Shown: positions 48,747 to 61,200 of the stretch, piece after piece
Layout: the number at the start of each line of letters is the position of its first letter
Numbering within the stretch: the first letter of the stretch is position 1
NCBI GenBank assembly: GCA_030142905.1
Contig: JASJOG010000255.1
Span: forward strand, 231,001-295,000
Length of the DNA stretch: 64,000 nt
Direction: 5' to 3'
Source: Heliopora coerulea
Lineage: Eukaryota; Cnidaria; Anthozoa; Scleralcyonacea; Helioporidae
The notes under the pieces: generated by a model
What the model was told of the DNA's origin: nothing
Database searches by the model: none
Seen by the model: only the letters and a program-made list of their open reading frames with translations
Translations under genes and position numbers: made by a program

Positions 48747-51700
48747 TTCCCTCCATCTGTGTGTCTCTCCGTCCATCTGTAGTAACTCATTTCATTTTCA
48801 AAACTTATAATATCTATTCTAAGACCATTTAAAACATCTTAATCCACTTTCTTTCTAGATAAAACCACCGCTAAATCTCTTGGAGACCTTGAGACAGAAC
48901 AAAAAGATTTCAAGTGTCCTACAGCTCCGCAGGTTGACATGATAGATTTCAAAGATATGAAGCCCAGTAAGGTTGATTGGTTTGATATCAACCATGAACC
49001 AGTTGATGTTCTTCTACTAACAACCGATGATGTCGAGTTTCGTGCTGCATACAAAATATTACGTAACCCCAGAGCAGCAGATGAAGGAACAAATCTGGGA
49101 CCAGTTTATTTTGGAGAAATTGGAAAAAATAAAGTTATCCTTCTGAAATCATTCGAGGGCGCACTTGGTGTTGCTGGAACGCAGGCAACGTGCTCTGAAG
49201 CTATTCAAAAGCTCAAACCAAAAGTTATTGTCGGTCTTGGAGTGTGCTTTGGAATGAAAAACGAAAAGCATGATCTGGGTGACGTTCTGGTATCATCCCA
49301 GATTGGCTTTTCTGGACCTTCTCGTGTAAACCCAGATGGCTCCATAAATACCCTTGGTCCAACCATTGAGTGCAATCCAAGGCTTTCGCGATTGTTTGAT
49401 GGTGGGAAAGTTGGCTGGGTTGGTCCAGCGGAAGAAATACTAGTTCCAAAAGTTCACGTCGGTCAAGTTCTAACCGGTCCACAAGATATATCTAACAAAC
49501 GAAGTAAGGAAGAGTTGAGAAATCGGTTCCCGGAAGCTTTTGGTGGAGAAAGGCATGGTGAAGGTGAGTTACAGAATCACAGAGCAGTTTCAGCAATATC
49601 TATATCGAATTTTTTCTGGGAGTTCATGAGCATTTTTTAAAATGATTTTGAGGTTCTCGAGTATAGGAGAAGTATAAATTCGTTTCCCTAACCTGCATCT
49701 CAGCATGCTGTTAAACGAGGTCGACCAGTGTATGGCCATTAGAAGGAGAGTGATGTGATAGTTCCAGTCTCTGTGGTGATCTTGCATAAACAAAGATAAC
49801 TGTGTCTTCATCGTTGAATTATATCGTTCAGCTATCCGTGTATTGTCGTGTCGCGTCTTTAACTCTTTCCTGTCTAAGAGGTCTCAACGTGAAAACTAAA
49901 ATTGCCTTTCATTAGCCAGTGTAAAATACCAAAGTCGGGTATGGACCTAAAAGGGTCAAAAGTGATAAAGAGACTCTTACTTTTCTCTTCAAATTATTTC
50001 AGCTTAGAAAACATCAATTTTCAAACTCCTTGGCAAATTAGCATAATAAAGGATTCGTTTTCGAACTCATTTAAAAAACTCTCAGTACGTGCTTAATCAA
50101 ATCTAAAAGACTCGACTATCGCCTAGTGTTTTAAACCCGATAAACCACTCCTGCTCGTTTTCTAAATATTACTTTAACGATTAACAGTTGGTAATAGTCT
50201 CTTTTTTTATTGTTTTGTTTTATTATTGATGTTGTTATTCTTGCATTTTTGACGTTTTAAACCCCGCTTACACTGTTTGGCAAAAATTTTAGCGAAGGTG
50301 CCGATATTTTTGGGCAAGGTAAGGGTGATTTTCACAATGTAAATGGTGCAGACTTCTTAAAATTTCGTATCTGTGTCTGGAAATTTAACCCTGCTGAGCA
50401 CTTCTGTTTATGTAGGTGTCGGCCTGCCTAATTTGCCATGCAGAAAATTTTAAAGTGTAAACAAGGTTTTAAAGTTGCTTTTTTCGTCCATTTTATTTAT
50501 TTTACCAAACAGGATTATATACAGTTTGCCAGAATTCTGGAATACCTTGGATACTTTGTAAGTCCATTACAAACTGGGCAGACAGCGGGAAATATGAAAG
50601 ATGGCACACTTTTGGTGCAGCAGTGTCAGCGTCGTATGTGGAACACGTTTTGGAGAAATTCTATATTCCTGGAGAAATTCAGGGTATGCTATTCACATGT
50701 ATTTTGGGAGTTCTATAAAATTTAGCGATGTTACGACCAAAAAGGCTTCAACATTGGTTAGTTACCATGTAACAAAGGGACCAAGACCTCCTTAACCATA
50801 CAGAACTTCTGATCTTTCTCGGAATAATATGTTCGTGGCCAATTACTATCACTTCGGTCAAACTGAATGTTTATACGAGAGAAATAAGCCGAGAGTTTTG
50901 CCACGAAACGCCGGTATAAACAGGACAGGAATAATGTTCACGTATTACATAAGCCGCATATCTTAGAAAACGCGGCTTAATTCTGATGTACCTAAAACAA
51001 CTCGTGGCTTATGTAACCTTCCGTTATTTCCCTAGAATTAATGATTCGGTTCTCTTTGACATTTCATACCGCCTACTAAGTTGAAATTATAACGTCAAAA
51101 CAGCACAGGTATTCTTCAATTATTTCAATTATGAGAAAACATCTTCAACAAATCGTCACTAATGGGATATGTTCAGAAATTTAAAAATTTTCAGAGGAAA
51201 TATACCCGCGGACGAACCTTCGCTTCCCGATACACGCTTGAATCACCATACGTCATTAATTTCCTGTTTCGTCTTTATTAGGAGAACAAAAACACTTGCC
51301 GAAGCCATTCCTTCCTTTTATGGTGCCTCACTTCACTGGTCGAAAGAGCGAATGTGAGCAAGTTGTGCGCCACATGACTTCCCAATCAACGCGACTGGTG
51401 ACGATTTCGGAACCACCAGGATTTGGAAAAACTTCACTAGCCATTGCAGTGGGACATCGACTGAAATACCAACGGTTACCTGTTTATTTCTTCTCATTAC
51501 GAAATGTGAAGACAACGAATGACTTAGCATCAAAACTTTTCAACTGTTTCACGCACGCTACATCAAACCAAGCGAATAAGCAACCGTCTTCATCTTCATG
51601 TGTAGTTGACGAGCTTTGCCGCATTTTCGCTGAAGTTTCATCCAATGTTTTTATCATTCTTGATAATGCTGATGATTTACTCGAAAGTGGTGAGCCTGAC

Positions 51701-54700
51701 ACAAGACAAGAAATTTCAGATCTACTCCAAGAAATCTTCATGCGTTGCAACAACGTCACTTTCTTGTGTACCACAAGAATGAGCCTTGATTTCCTCAAAT
51801 TAAAGTTTCAACATCACGAGTCTATGAAGGTAGGACCATTAGACGAGCCATCCTCCAATCAGCTGGTTTATCAGCTCCTTCCCAAAGTCAATAGCGACGA
51901 CTGCATAAGAATAACACGCACCTGTGGACGTGTCCCACTAGCAGTAAAGCTTCTGTGTGCTTTAATTGATGAAGATGACGAGGAGCCTACAAAAGTCCTT
52001 GATGAGTTTTGCACTTCTTCCCAAAGCTTGCTGAACTTCTTGGATAATCCAGATTCTACAAACGATTTACGATTAAAATTCCTATTTGAATCCGCTTTCA
52101 AGAGACTTTGTCATAAAGAAAAAGAGGCCTTTGTATCTCTTTCGGTTTTTGTTGGCGAGAAGTTCGACATGGACGCTGCTGTAAATGTCATTGGTGGAAA
52201 CAAACATGCAAATAAGCAAACTTTGCACAGACTTCAAAGAAAGTGTTTGCTTGATCTTAGCGCTGAGGATAGGTTCTTCTCTTTTCATTCACTTATTAGA
52301 GCGTTTGCCGTCGAAAAAGCAGAAAACGAAATGAAAGAAATTGCTTTTCAAGCACAACACCGTTTTCTTTCTTACTACGTTTCCATGTTCAAAGATTTAA
52401 ATAACCAATTTCAAGATGGAAATTCACTTTCTGCATTTGTAAAGTGTTATCAGGAAAAAGAAAATATTTTCCCAAGTCTCCTTCAAGGTCTTTCTAACGA
52501 CACTATATGCAACGAAATATTCAAAGTTCTACCAACCGCGGAGCTGTTCCTCGACACAATTACTTACTTTGAAGGATCGATTTTCGATGATATTTACAAC
52601 TTAGCAATACGAAAGGCAAAAGAGCGGCGTGACATCGTGCTCACCCATAAGCTACTGGTGGGGCAAGCATTTGCAGAGATAACTTGGAGTGAAGAGGGAA
52701 TAACACATCACTTGCTTAAAAAGGCTGAAGAAATTGAAGAAGAAAACCCTTCACTCATACCTGAACAAGTAAAAAGAAAACGACTTTATTATTTAGGTAT
52801 ATATTTGCTTATTAGCGGAAGAGCTTTCGAAGGATCTCAAATACTTGAAGCTGTTGCTTCTCTATTGAGCAACAACAGTGGAGAATGGATCCTCAAATTT
52901 CTAGCTTTACAGCTTCTTGCTTTTTACTTCAAGTTTACCAATGCTCCTGAAAAATCTAAAAAGTTTAACCAATTGGCGTTGGAAGATTATCATACGAAAA
53001 CAGATCAGTATCTTTTTTGCTTTGACCTTAGCGGAAATGTTACTGAGATAAACGAGGTTGTAAGGAGAAGAAATCACGCTCTCTGCTCTCGTAATCAGCC
53101 CCTTCTTATGGCGCTTATTTGGCCTATCAGAGAATTTTTAAAAAAGTACCCTTTCAACACCATCCTCGAGAAACTCGTTAATATAATGTTTCAAATGCAA
53201 GAAGACATCGAAGCGAAGTCAAAAAACAACCCGGAATTGCTTCCATTCCTTCGGTACATACATCAAACACTGATGGGATTCGAAAAAAATGAAGATGTTC
53301 ATCTCGCACTGCAGCGTACTATTGAGATAACTATGAAAAAACACGGTAAGCAACATGCAGAAACGGCAAACACGTACAATGTAATTGGAGACGCACAACA
53401 TAAAATGAGAGACTTCAGTGCAGCTTTTCAATCAAAGCAAGAAGCACTTAACATTAGGTTAAAGCTATATGGTGAACAACATGAAACAACGGCGGACAAT
53501 TACCATTCGATTGGAATCACACAACACGAGATGAAAGACTACGTTTCAGCTCTTAATTCCAAGCAACAAGCACTTACCATTAGGTTGAAGCTCTATGGTG
53601 AACAACATGCAACAACGGCTAACAGTTACCATTCAATTGGAGTCACACAACACCAGATGGAAGACGACGTTTTAGCTCTTCAGTCATTGCAGCAAGCGCT
53701 CAACATTCGGCTAAAGCTGTATGGTAAGCAACATACAACAACCGCTGACAGTTACGATTGGATTGGAGACACACAACATGAGTTGAAAGACTACGTTTCA
53801 GCTCTTCAATCCAAACGACAAGCACTTAACATTAGGTTGAAGCTCTATGGTGAACAACATGCAACAACGGCTGACAGTTACCATTGGATTGGAGACACAC
53901 AACACGAGATGGGAGACTATGTTTCAGCTCTTCAATCCAAAGAGCAAGCACTCAACATTAGGTTGAAGCTATATGGTGAACAACATCCAACAACGACTGA
54001 CACTTACCATTCGATTGGAGTCACACAATACAAGATGAAAGACTACGTCCCAGCTCTTCAGTCATTGTGGCAAGCACTTAACATTAGGTTAAAGCTATAT
54101 GGTAAGAAACATACAACAACCGCTGACAGTTACGATTGGATTGGAGTCACACAACACGAGATGAAAGACTACGTTTCAGCTCTTCAATCCAAACAGCAAG
54201 CACTTAACATTAGGTTGAAACTATATGATGAACAACATGCAACAACGGCTGATAGTTACCATTCGATTGGATACACACAACACCAGATGAAAGACTACGT
54301 TTCAGCTCTTCAATCTTTGCAGCAAGCACTTAACATTAGGTTAAAGCTATATGGTGAACAACATGCAACAACGGCTGACAGTTACCATACGATTGGAGTC
54401 ACGCAATACGAGATGAAACACTACGTCCCAGCTCTTCAGTCATTCCAGCAAGCACTTACCATAAGGCTAAAGCTATATGGTAAGGAACATTTAACAACCG
54501 CTGACAGTTACAACTGGATTGGAGACACACAACACGAGATGAAAGACTACGTTTCAGCTCTTCAATTCAAACAACAAGCACTTAACATTAGGTTGAAGCT
54601 ATTTGGTAAACAACATGGAACAACGGCTAACAGTTACCATTCGATTGGAGTTACACAATACAAGATGAAGGACTACGTCCGAGCTCTTCAGTCATTGCGA

Positions 54701-55063
54701 CAAGCACTTAAGATTAGATTGAAGCTATATGGTGAAGAATATGCAACAACGGCTGACAGTTACCATGCGATTGGAATCACACAACACCAGATGGAAGACT
54801 ACGTTTCAGCTCTTCAGTCATTGCAGCATGCACTTAAAATAAGGTTGAAGTTATTAGGTGACCAACATGCAGAAACGGCTGATAGTTACCATTTGATTGG
54901 ACTTACACAATATGACATGAAAGAATACGTTTTAGCGTTTCAATCCCTGCAGCAAGCACTTAACATTAGGTTAAAGTTATATGGTGAACAGCATACAGAA
55001 GCGGCTGACAGTTACCATTGGATTGGGATCACACAACATGAGATGAAAGACTATTCGGAATAG
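47491..55063 (+). CDS. PNP-NB-ARC-TPR NLR-like receptor 2
   Basis: Exons 47,491-47,740, 48,859-49,563, 50,513-50,683 and 51,282-55,063 join in frame (1,635 residues), with the same phases as receptor 1. The layout is charged N terminus (1-83), PNP domain (about 131-375), NB-ARC, helical linker, then 13 full 42-residue TPRs plus a partial one from about residue 1,056. NB-ARC keeps FIILDNADD, TTR, GRVPLA and FHSLIRAF. The P-loop reads EPPGFGKT: Glu419 replaces the first conserved Gly (GGA to GAA). The PNP domain has Asn in ITNWAD, as in receptor 1, and RHGEG where receptor 1 has RDGEG. The TPRs vary more than in receptor 1. AATAAA at 55,214 suits a 3' end. The protein may be a sensor or partner with weak nucleotide binding; no frame break is seen. 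Confidence 0.87.
48672..48742. repeat. CT microsatellite
   Basis: An uninterrupted CT run in the first intron of receptor 2, about 115 bp before the exon 2 acceptor. Confidence 0.97.
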
Positions 55064-57848
55064 ATTCATCATGCAGAATGCGCATTTTCGTGATTAATAT
55101 AACAGCTCAACATAGAACTCGAAGGAATGACAATTAATCTTAAGCAAATAAGCATATACATAATATTCATTGAATTCTAACTTTTCCTAGCCACTCTTCC
55201 AACATCTTCAGAGAATAAAGTTACAGTCGCCGTAAAGTCAAATAAAAGATAACATATGCAAACAAATTGCAGACATTAACCAATGGGATAACAGAATAAA
55301 AATAAGCATGATAACTATGCGACAAAAGAAAGATCAGATGAAACAAAACAGAGATGTCAAAACAGAAAGAAAGGGCCGAACCAATGTTGGCATTTAAAGT
55401 TGGCGTAATTTTTGCAATATGTAGATTTTCGCGTTGAAGTAATTCAGATTCAAAAGAACAGTAGCAATAGCAAGTACGCAATGTTCAACAAACTTGCTCA
55501 TTTGCTCAAATTTGCAAACTTGTAAAGCATTCCTAATGATTAAACATGCAAACATGAACACACTTGTCATTATTAAATCTCTTGTAAATGCCATTAAAAT
55601 AAACTTCAATTTATAACACCCTGATTAAGATGAATAAATTATACCCCAGGCAAATGAACCGATTTTTGAAACGGGCCAATCAGTTTCCTGAAGTGATCAG
55701 CCGATGTCAGGGACATTAGGGACCTTAAGGAAACACGAAGGGAACGTCAAAGTCGACCTCCTTCCTACAATAGAATATTTCATCCAAAACAAAGGGAACA
55801 GATAAACTTTTGTCCTAAGAGTGATCCCAACGCTGTCATTGTTCTGAATACGACGTCACTAATGGCGTTTTAGTGTATTCAGGACGACGGTATCTGTTAA
55901 AGCGGTCACAGTTCTTAGTTGAGTTTCAGTTCATTGTATTCAACTGAGTCCTTTTAGAAACTATCAAGTATTCTGGAGGTCGAAAAACAAATGTCAATCA
56001 TCAATTACGACGTCAATGATCCGTGGTTTCTTTAAAATCTAAAAATTCAGATAGTTTCATCACCACCGCCCCCGTCCTAGCTTAAGATCACTTTTTCGCC
56101 GACCTTCGACCGCACAGGCAAAATGACCTGGGAACGAGGTTGCTTATTAAGGATAGGTAAGAGCATAGTTTCGAGTTCAGTTTGAGAAAAGTGGGTACGA
56201 GGGAGATTTTCAACGACTGTTTAAATAATACCAGTCTGAAGGACGAGCGCTATCTGAGATCTTTGACAAACTGACGAATGTGTGTTTTTCCAAACTGTCA
56301 TAGGAAACCATGCTGTTATCAAATAATAACATACATGGTAAAAGTGAGACAGGACCAAATTCCGGTATTTCAGCACGAAAAAAGGTAATTATGAGCAAAT
56401 CACTGTAACTATTTTTCTGCTCTGCCCAACCTTGAAATTGCCATGCTCTCAGCCAATCAGAATCGAGAATTTTTTTCAACTTTATTTTTAATGGATTATC
56501 AGTGAATGTTGGTTATTAAAAGTTTGGTATTGTAATGTAATATACCATACACAAGGAGCGTTTGTAAATCAAATTAAACACAACCTTCCAGTGCATGGTA
56601 CGGCTTTTCAAAGGAATCCGTGTTGAAAGACAGCATCGGGTTAACGCTTTCCGGTCCGTACCCGACTTTTTAATTTTACTCAGGCTAACGCCAGGCAATT
56701 TTACTCGTCAAGGGGAGACCTCTTGGACTGGAAAGGTTAAAATACTCGACATGGGTATGGATTGGTGTTGGTATTTGGTGTCACTATTGGTATGGAGCAA
56801 CGTCACAATCCAAGAACTTGGCATCCGAATACAAATTAATCCTTTTTCACCATTTTTTTTTTCTTTAGTTTTGTTCTCTCTTTGTTTTTCCTTTGTTCTC
56901 CAATTTGTCCTTTCGTTCTTAGGTGCCCGAAGTATCGAACACTCTTTAACCCTTTCCCAACTGACGACGTACTTTATTTCATCACTCTGGCTATCTCCAG
57001 ACGATTTTACTCCTGAAGGGGAGACTTCTATCCACAAAACTGCTAATGGCCAGGACTATTGTATCAGACAAAAATTATCCGTTCTTTGTTATCGACCAAT
57101 GCCAGCATTACAGTACTCGATTTTCGTATCGAAATTCTCGATCGGTTGTGTACTTAGTTAACGCTGTGCGATGAGATTCACACCAGATTTCAATTGCTCG
57201 ATGTCCATATCAAAATTAAAAGTATACTAATGCTCAGCAATAATGTAAATAAGCCAAAATTTGCCTATTTTACCTCGGTTGTCCTAACATTCATCCACTC
57301 GAACGACTATAACATAAAAGTGCAGAAGATTCCCTTTCTTCCCGACAGCACCCCAAAGCGATATTGTTCGTAATTTGTTCAACATGGACTCAGAATGTAG
57401 TTCCTCATTCCGGGAAGTACCGAATTGACTGGAATAAGCGCCGCGGCAATTATTAAGTTTTACGATTTTTGATGCGGCGCTTATTGAGATAATTTCAAAG
57501 AAACGATTCTTGATTAAACACAGCTACTTTTTATTTCTAAAAACGAAAACAACCAGAACAAGAAAAACGAAACGCACGCTTAAGTATCATCACTATTAAT
57601 CTCACTATCTTATCCATGATTGGATTTAAATCTGATCGAGGTCAAGCACCTGCATCGAGAGACTAGCTTCTTCAACATGATTGCGAAGAAGCGCCACATT
57701 CTTCTTGAGAGCGGCGCTTATTTTAATAATTTAGTTCTCATGAGCACCGCGTATTCGAGGGCTGTGCTTCTTCGAGAAAATACGGTACACGTACAAGAGT
57801 CTCACATCCTGGCCCGAACCCTTCTATCAAAATGGATAAATGAAAAAC
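55064..57848. other. Spacer between unit 2 and the partial third unit
   Basis: No counterpart elsewhere in the window. The open frames at 56,595-57,161 and 57,620-57,853 have no recognised domain and no splice context. A pyrimidine-rich tract lies at about 56,840-56,920. I support no gene here. Confidence 0.55.
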
Positions 57849-58156
57849 CATGAAGACGATCTCAATTATATTTAAATAAATTCTACCAACATTTTGTTGC
57901 AACGTGCAAAATCTTCTGAGTATAACATTACAAAGTTATCAATGTCGATATATAAGTCTACTTACATGCGAAAATAAATAATTAACGCCCAATCAATCAG
58001 ACTACCTTGTTTGTAATTATGTATTTATCTTTAAAACATCAGCTATGGATTGACCAGGCGGAAAACGTAATCTCAAAAGGAATATCAAAGCCCAGCAAAA
58101 TATCTTTACGAAGGCCATCGAGGCGGACACAAGTAAAATCGTAATATTTAATAATG

Positions 58157-58196
58157 TTCTAACGTTTCGTTGTATCATCACAACATCATCAGAGAA
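58157..58196 (-). ncRNA. Hammerhead-ribozyme-like core, left arm
   Basis: Minus strand: helix I TTCT/AGAA, CTGATGA, one extra T, helix II GTTGT/ACAAC, GAAAC, cleavage-site triplet GTT. Mirror of the right-arm motif. Confidence 0.45.
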
Positions 58197-58276
58197 TAAT
58201 TTACATAACTGCCTAAAGCCTAAGTATATAGTTACATGAATATTATTACACCCTGTAACTATATACTTAGGCTTTA

Positions 58277-61200
58277 TAGTCGGCCGGCCAGGCTGGCAAA
58301 AAACGCTTCAAAAAAAGTCCGATGGCATTTTTTTGTTAGAAGCTGGTAACCACGCTAGAAGTTTAGTTTAGTCTTTAGTATTAACGTTTTGGGGGGTTAC
58401 CACGCTTGCTTTTGAGTTTTAAACTAAAAAAATCGATGTTTTCTCGTGATTTCTGCGAACAGCCCATTCGCAGGCTATTCTACTCATCGAATGTCGATCG
58501 GGGCTTTCCTCCGAGACTGTTTACCCAGAGGTGGACGTTGATTGGCTGTTGGGAAATTTCTTAGCCAATCAACAAGCGAGATTGTAAACAACAAATGCTG
58601 TTGCTGTGACGACGGTTCATAACTTCTTTGAATACAAACAGAGAAAGACTTCGTGCTGTGTTCAGAGCGAATTATTCAAGTGTGAACAAAGTTTTTCAAG
58701 CAGAAAAGTACACGAATATCAAGATAAAGAAGAAGACTCAAAGGAAACCAAGTTTGTATAACATTTTTTATTAAAACCAAAAAAATACACCCAAAAAAAC
58801 TTATCTAAAGTAGCGAGACTTACCATAGTATCGTATTGTATTTTATATTTTTTATCTTTTTAATCCTAACTTGGGTAGTGTACTTGTTTAGAAATTAGTT
58901 TTTGTTATATCATTTCAGATATTTTCTTACTATGTTATTTTAATAGTAGTTTTCAATTGGTTGTTAACATGGATCTATCTGGTTCAAAACGTAAGGGTAA
59001 TTTACTCCCAGTTACTTCTTTAAAAAGACAAAAAGGTCAAGAGGCTAATTATAAAAACTGTTTGTTCTGTGGGGGCAAAGGAGATTTACGCAATTCGTCT
59101 GATGAGGGGAAAAAGCGCATTATTGAGGCGGCGAGAGAACGGCAGAGATTCAATGACATAGCATCAAGTTCGATAATCAATAGAATCCTTCCAGAACGTG
59201 GACAAGATATTCCTCAGTTTAAATACCATCACAAGTGCTACAGTAACTTTACAGACAAAGGAAAACTTGAACGACTTAGAAAGAAACACGAAAGTACTAC
59301 CAAGCTCACCGTGGGAGAAACATCTACTGGAAAACAACAAGCCAAATCATCGAGGCGCAGTAGTCGAGAACATGCTATTGATTGGAATTTGTGTATGTTT
59401 TGCCAGGACAAGAATGTTAAAAGTACGCATAACGTATCGACAATGGAACTTTCAAGAAAAATCATTGGTTTAGCCCAGTCTGACTTTATTATGCGAGTAA
59501 GACTGTCCAACATTAGTGATCTTGTAGCATCTGAAGGAAAATACCATTTAAAGTGCTGAGTTAACTTTCAAAGGAAAATGACACAAGCCAGTAAATTAGA
59601 TATCCAGGATCCATGCCTGGAGACGTTATGTAGTAATATTGTAACTGGCTTGCTGAGGGCCACGTATATGACATGGGATGTGTCTGGTCTCAATATGTTA
59701 AGTCTTGCTCAATGGAAAATGTGGATGTTCCTCAAAAGTACCAATCAAGAAAGTACTCCTTTTATGATGATGTGAAAAAAATCCTGGGTAAGCAAGCAAG
59801 TTTTGTGAGACCAGTGAACGCCCAAGCTCATCTGCTGATTTAACCAAGTTCAAAATCACAACTGGCACTGTCACAGCAGCTCTCAAGTACATTGGAAGAT
59901 GAGGAAAGTGGTGTAATACGACCTCTCCAGGATAATATTTTACAACAGCTAGTCCATAGTGCATCACATACTAGAAATGAGTTAGAAAATACTGAAGGTC
60001 ACAATTCTGGGTGGGGTGGTAAAGATAGTGATCATGTTAGACAAATAATGCCTAAGAGTTTACACTTATTCATATCAATACTACTTGGAGGTACTGATAT
60101 CTTGGACAATGAACAGGTACTGGCAGAAAAAGTGCATAATAATTGTGTAAGATATTATATATTTAGCATCAGGAAAGAAAAAACTTACTCCAAAACATAT
60201 AGGGCTAGGTTTAATACTGCATCAAGCAACTAGATCAGAAAAACTTGTGGATATATTTCATACTGCTGGTCATATAATTGGAATGGATACAATTAGAAGG
60301 ATAGACACAACAATAGCAACAGACATTCTGGATACGTATGAGAAGAATGGTAATGTTTACATTCCCTATGAACTTTCACCATATGCACCTGGTCATGTTA
60401 TTCTGGCTTCATGTTATAACATGCTGCAATGTTGCCCTGGATGACAATATACGACCATACTAATTATGCTTGATGGGGGCCTGTCTATTTGGCTGAAATG
60501 TTTGGAAACATCACATCCAGAATTATTTAAAGAATTTGTGGCTGGTAATTTTGTTGTAAAGCATAGGAATGGAAGATTTAATCAAGTTCCAATTGACCAA
60601 GCAACTGAGTGGCAAAATAAAGTATGCAAGATATCAAGTGGAATTATTGGAATAACAAGAAATGATACAGCAAGAGACAAGTTTTGCATCACCTGGGCTG
60701 AGCGCTCTTTGGTTTCACATTTGACAAGAGTAATGTTGGACTTGGAAGAAAGCGATGATGAAAAGATATCAACTAGAAAAGAAGCTCAGCCATCTAAAAA
60801 GAAGTTTGACAAAGATATAGTTGAACATTTGAAGAAGCAATTCATGCAATTTGATGTCTTTAAGTTGCCTACATCAGAAAAGGGTGCACCTGTCATTTCA
60901 CAAGATGCTGATAACCAAGAAAAGGAGTTAATTAGTCCCAGTCTTCAACTAACTTCTATAGTCACAAATGATGTTGCTACAAGTGAAATTCAGCAAGACA
61001 TGTTTTCTGCAGAGAATCTAGGAAGACAATTGGTATCTAAACATGTGACAAGCTGGTTTATTAAGAAAGAAGTCCGATTCTTTAATTCACTTAAGAAGAA
61101 CAACAGTAAGACATTCAAGACTTTGTTCCAAACAACAGTTCTAGTAAAACAAAATGAACAAAAAGTGATAAAAGCAGACAGAAAGTTAATGCAGCGTCTT

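Larger units (their letters stand above)
37811..55063. repeat. Unit 2, main part of the segmental duplication
   Basis: Counterpart of 3,051-20,990, with the same gene order. The alignment ends at the end of the TPR array. From 37,811 to 39,870 no gene is supported apart from the listed repeat. Confidence 0.9.

Noticed and set aside
48587..48790. Open frame with (ER)n repeats
   Set aside because: Reads through the CT microsatellite in an intron of receptor 2.
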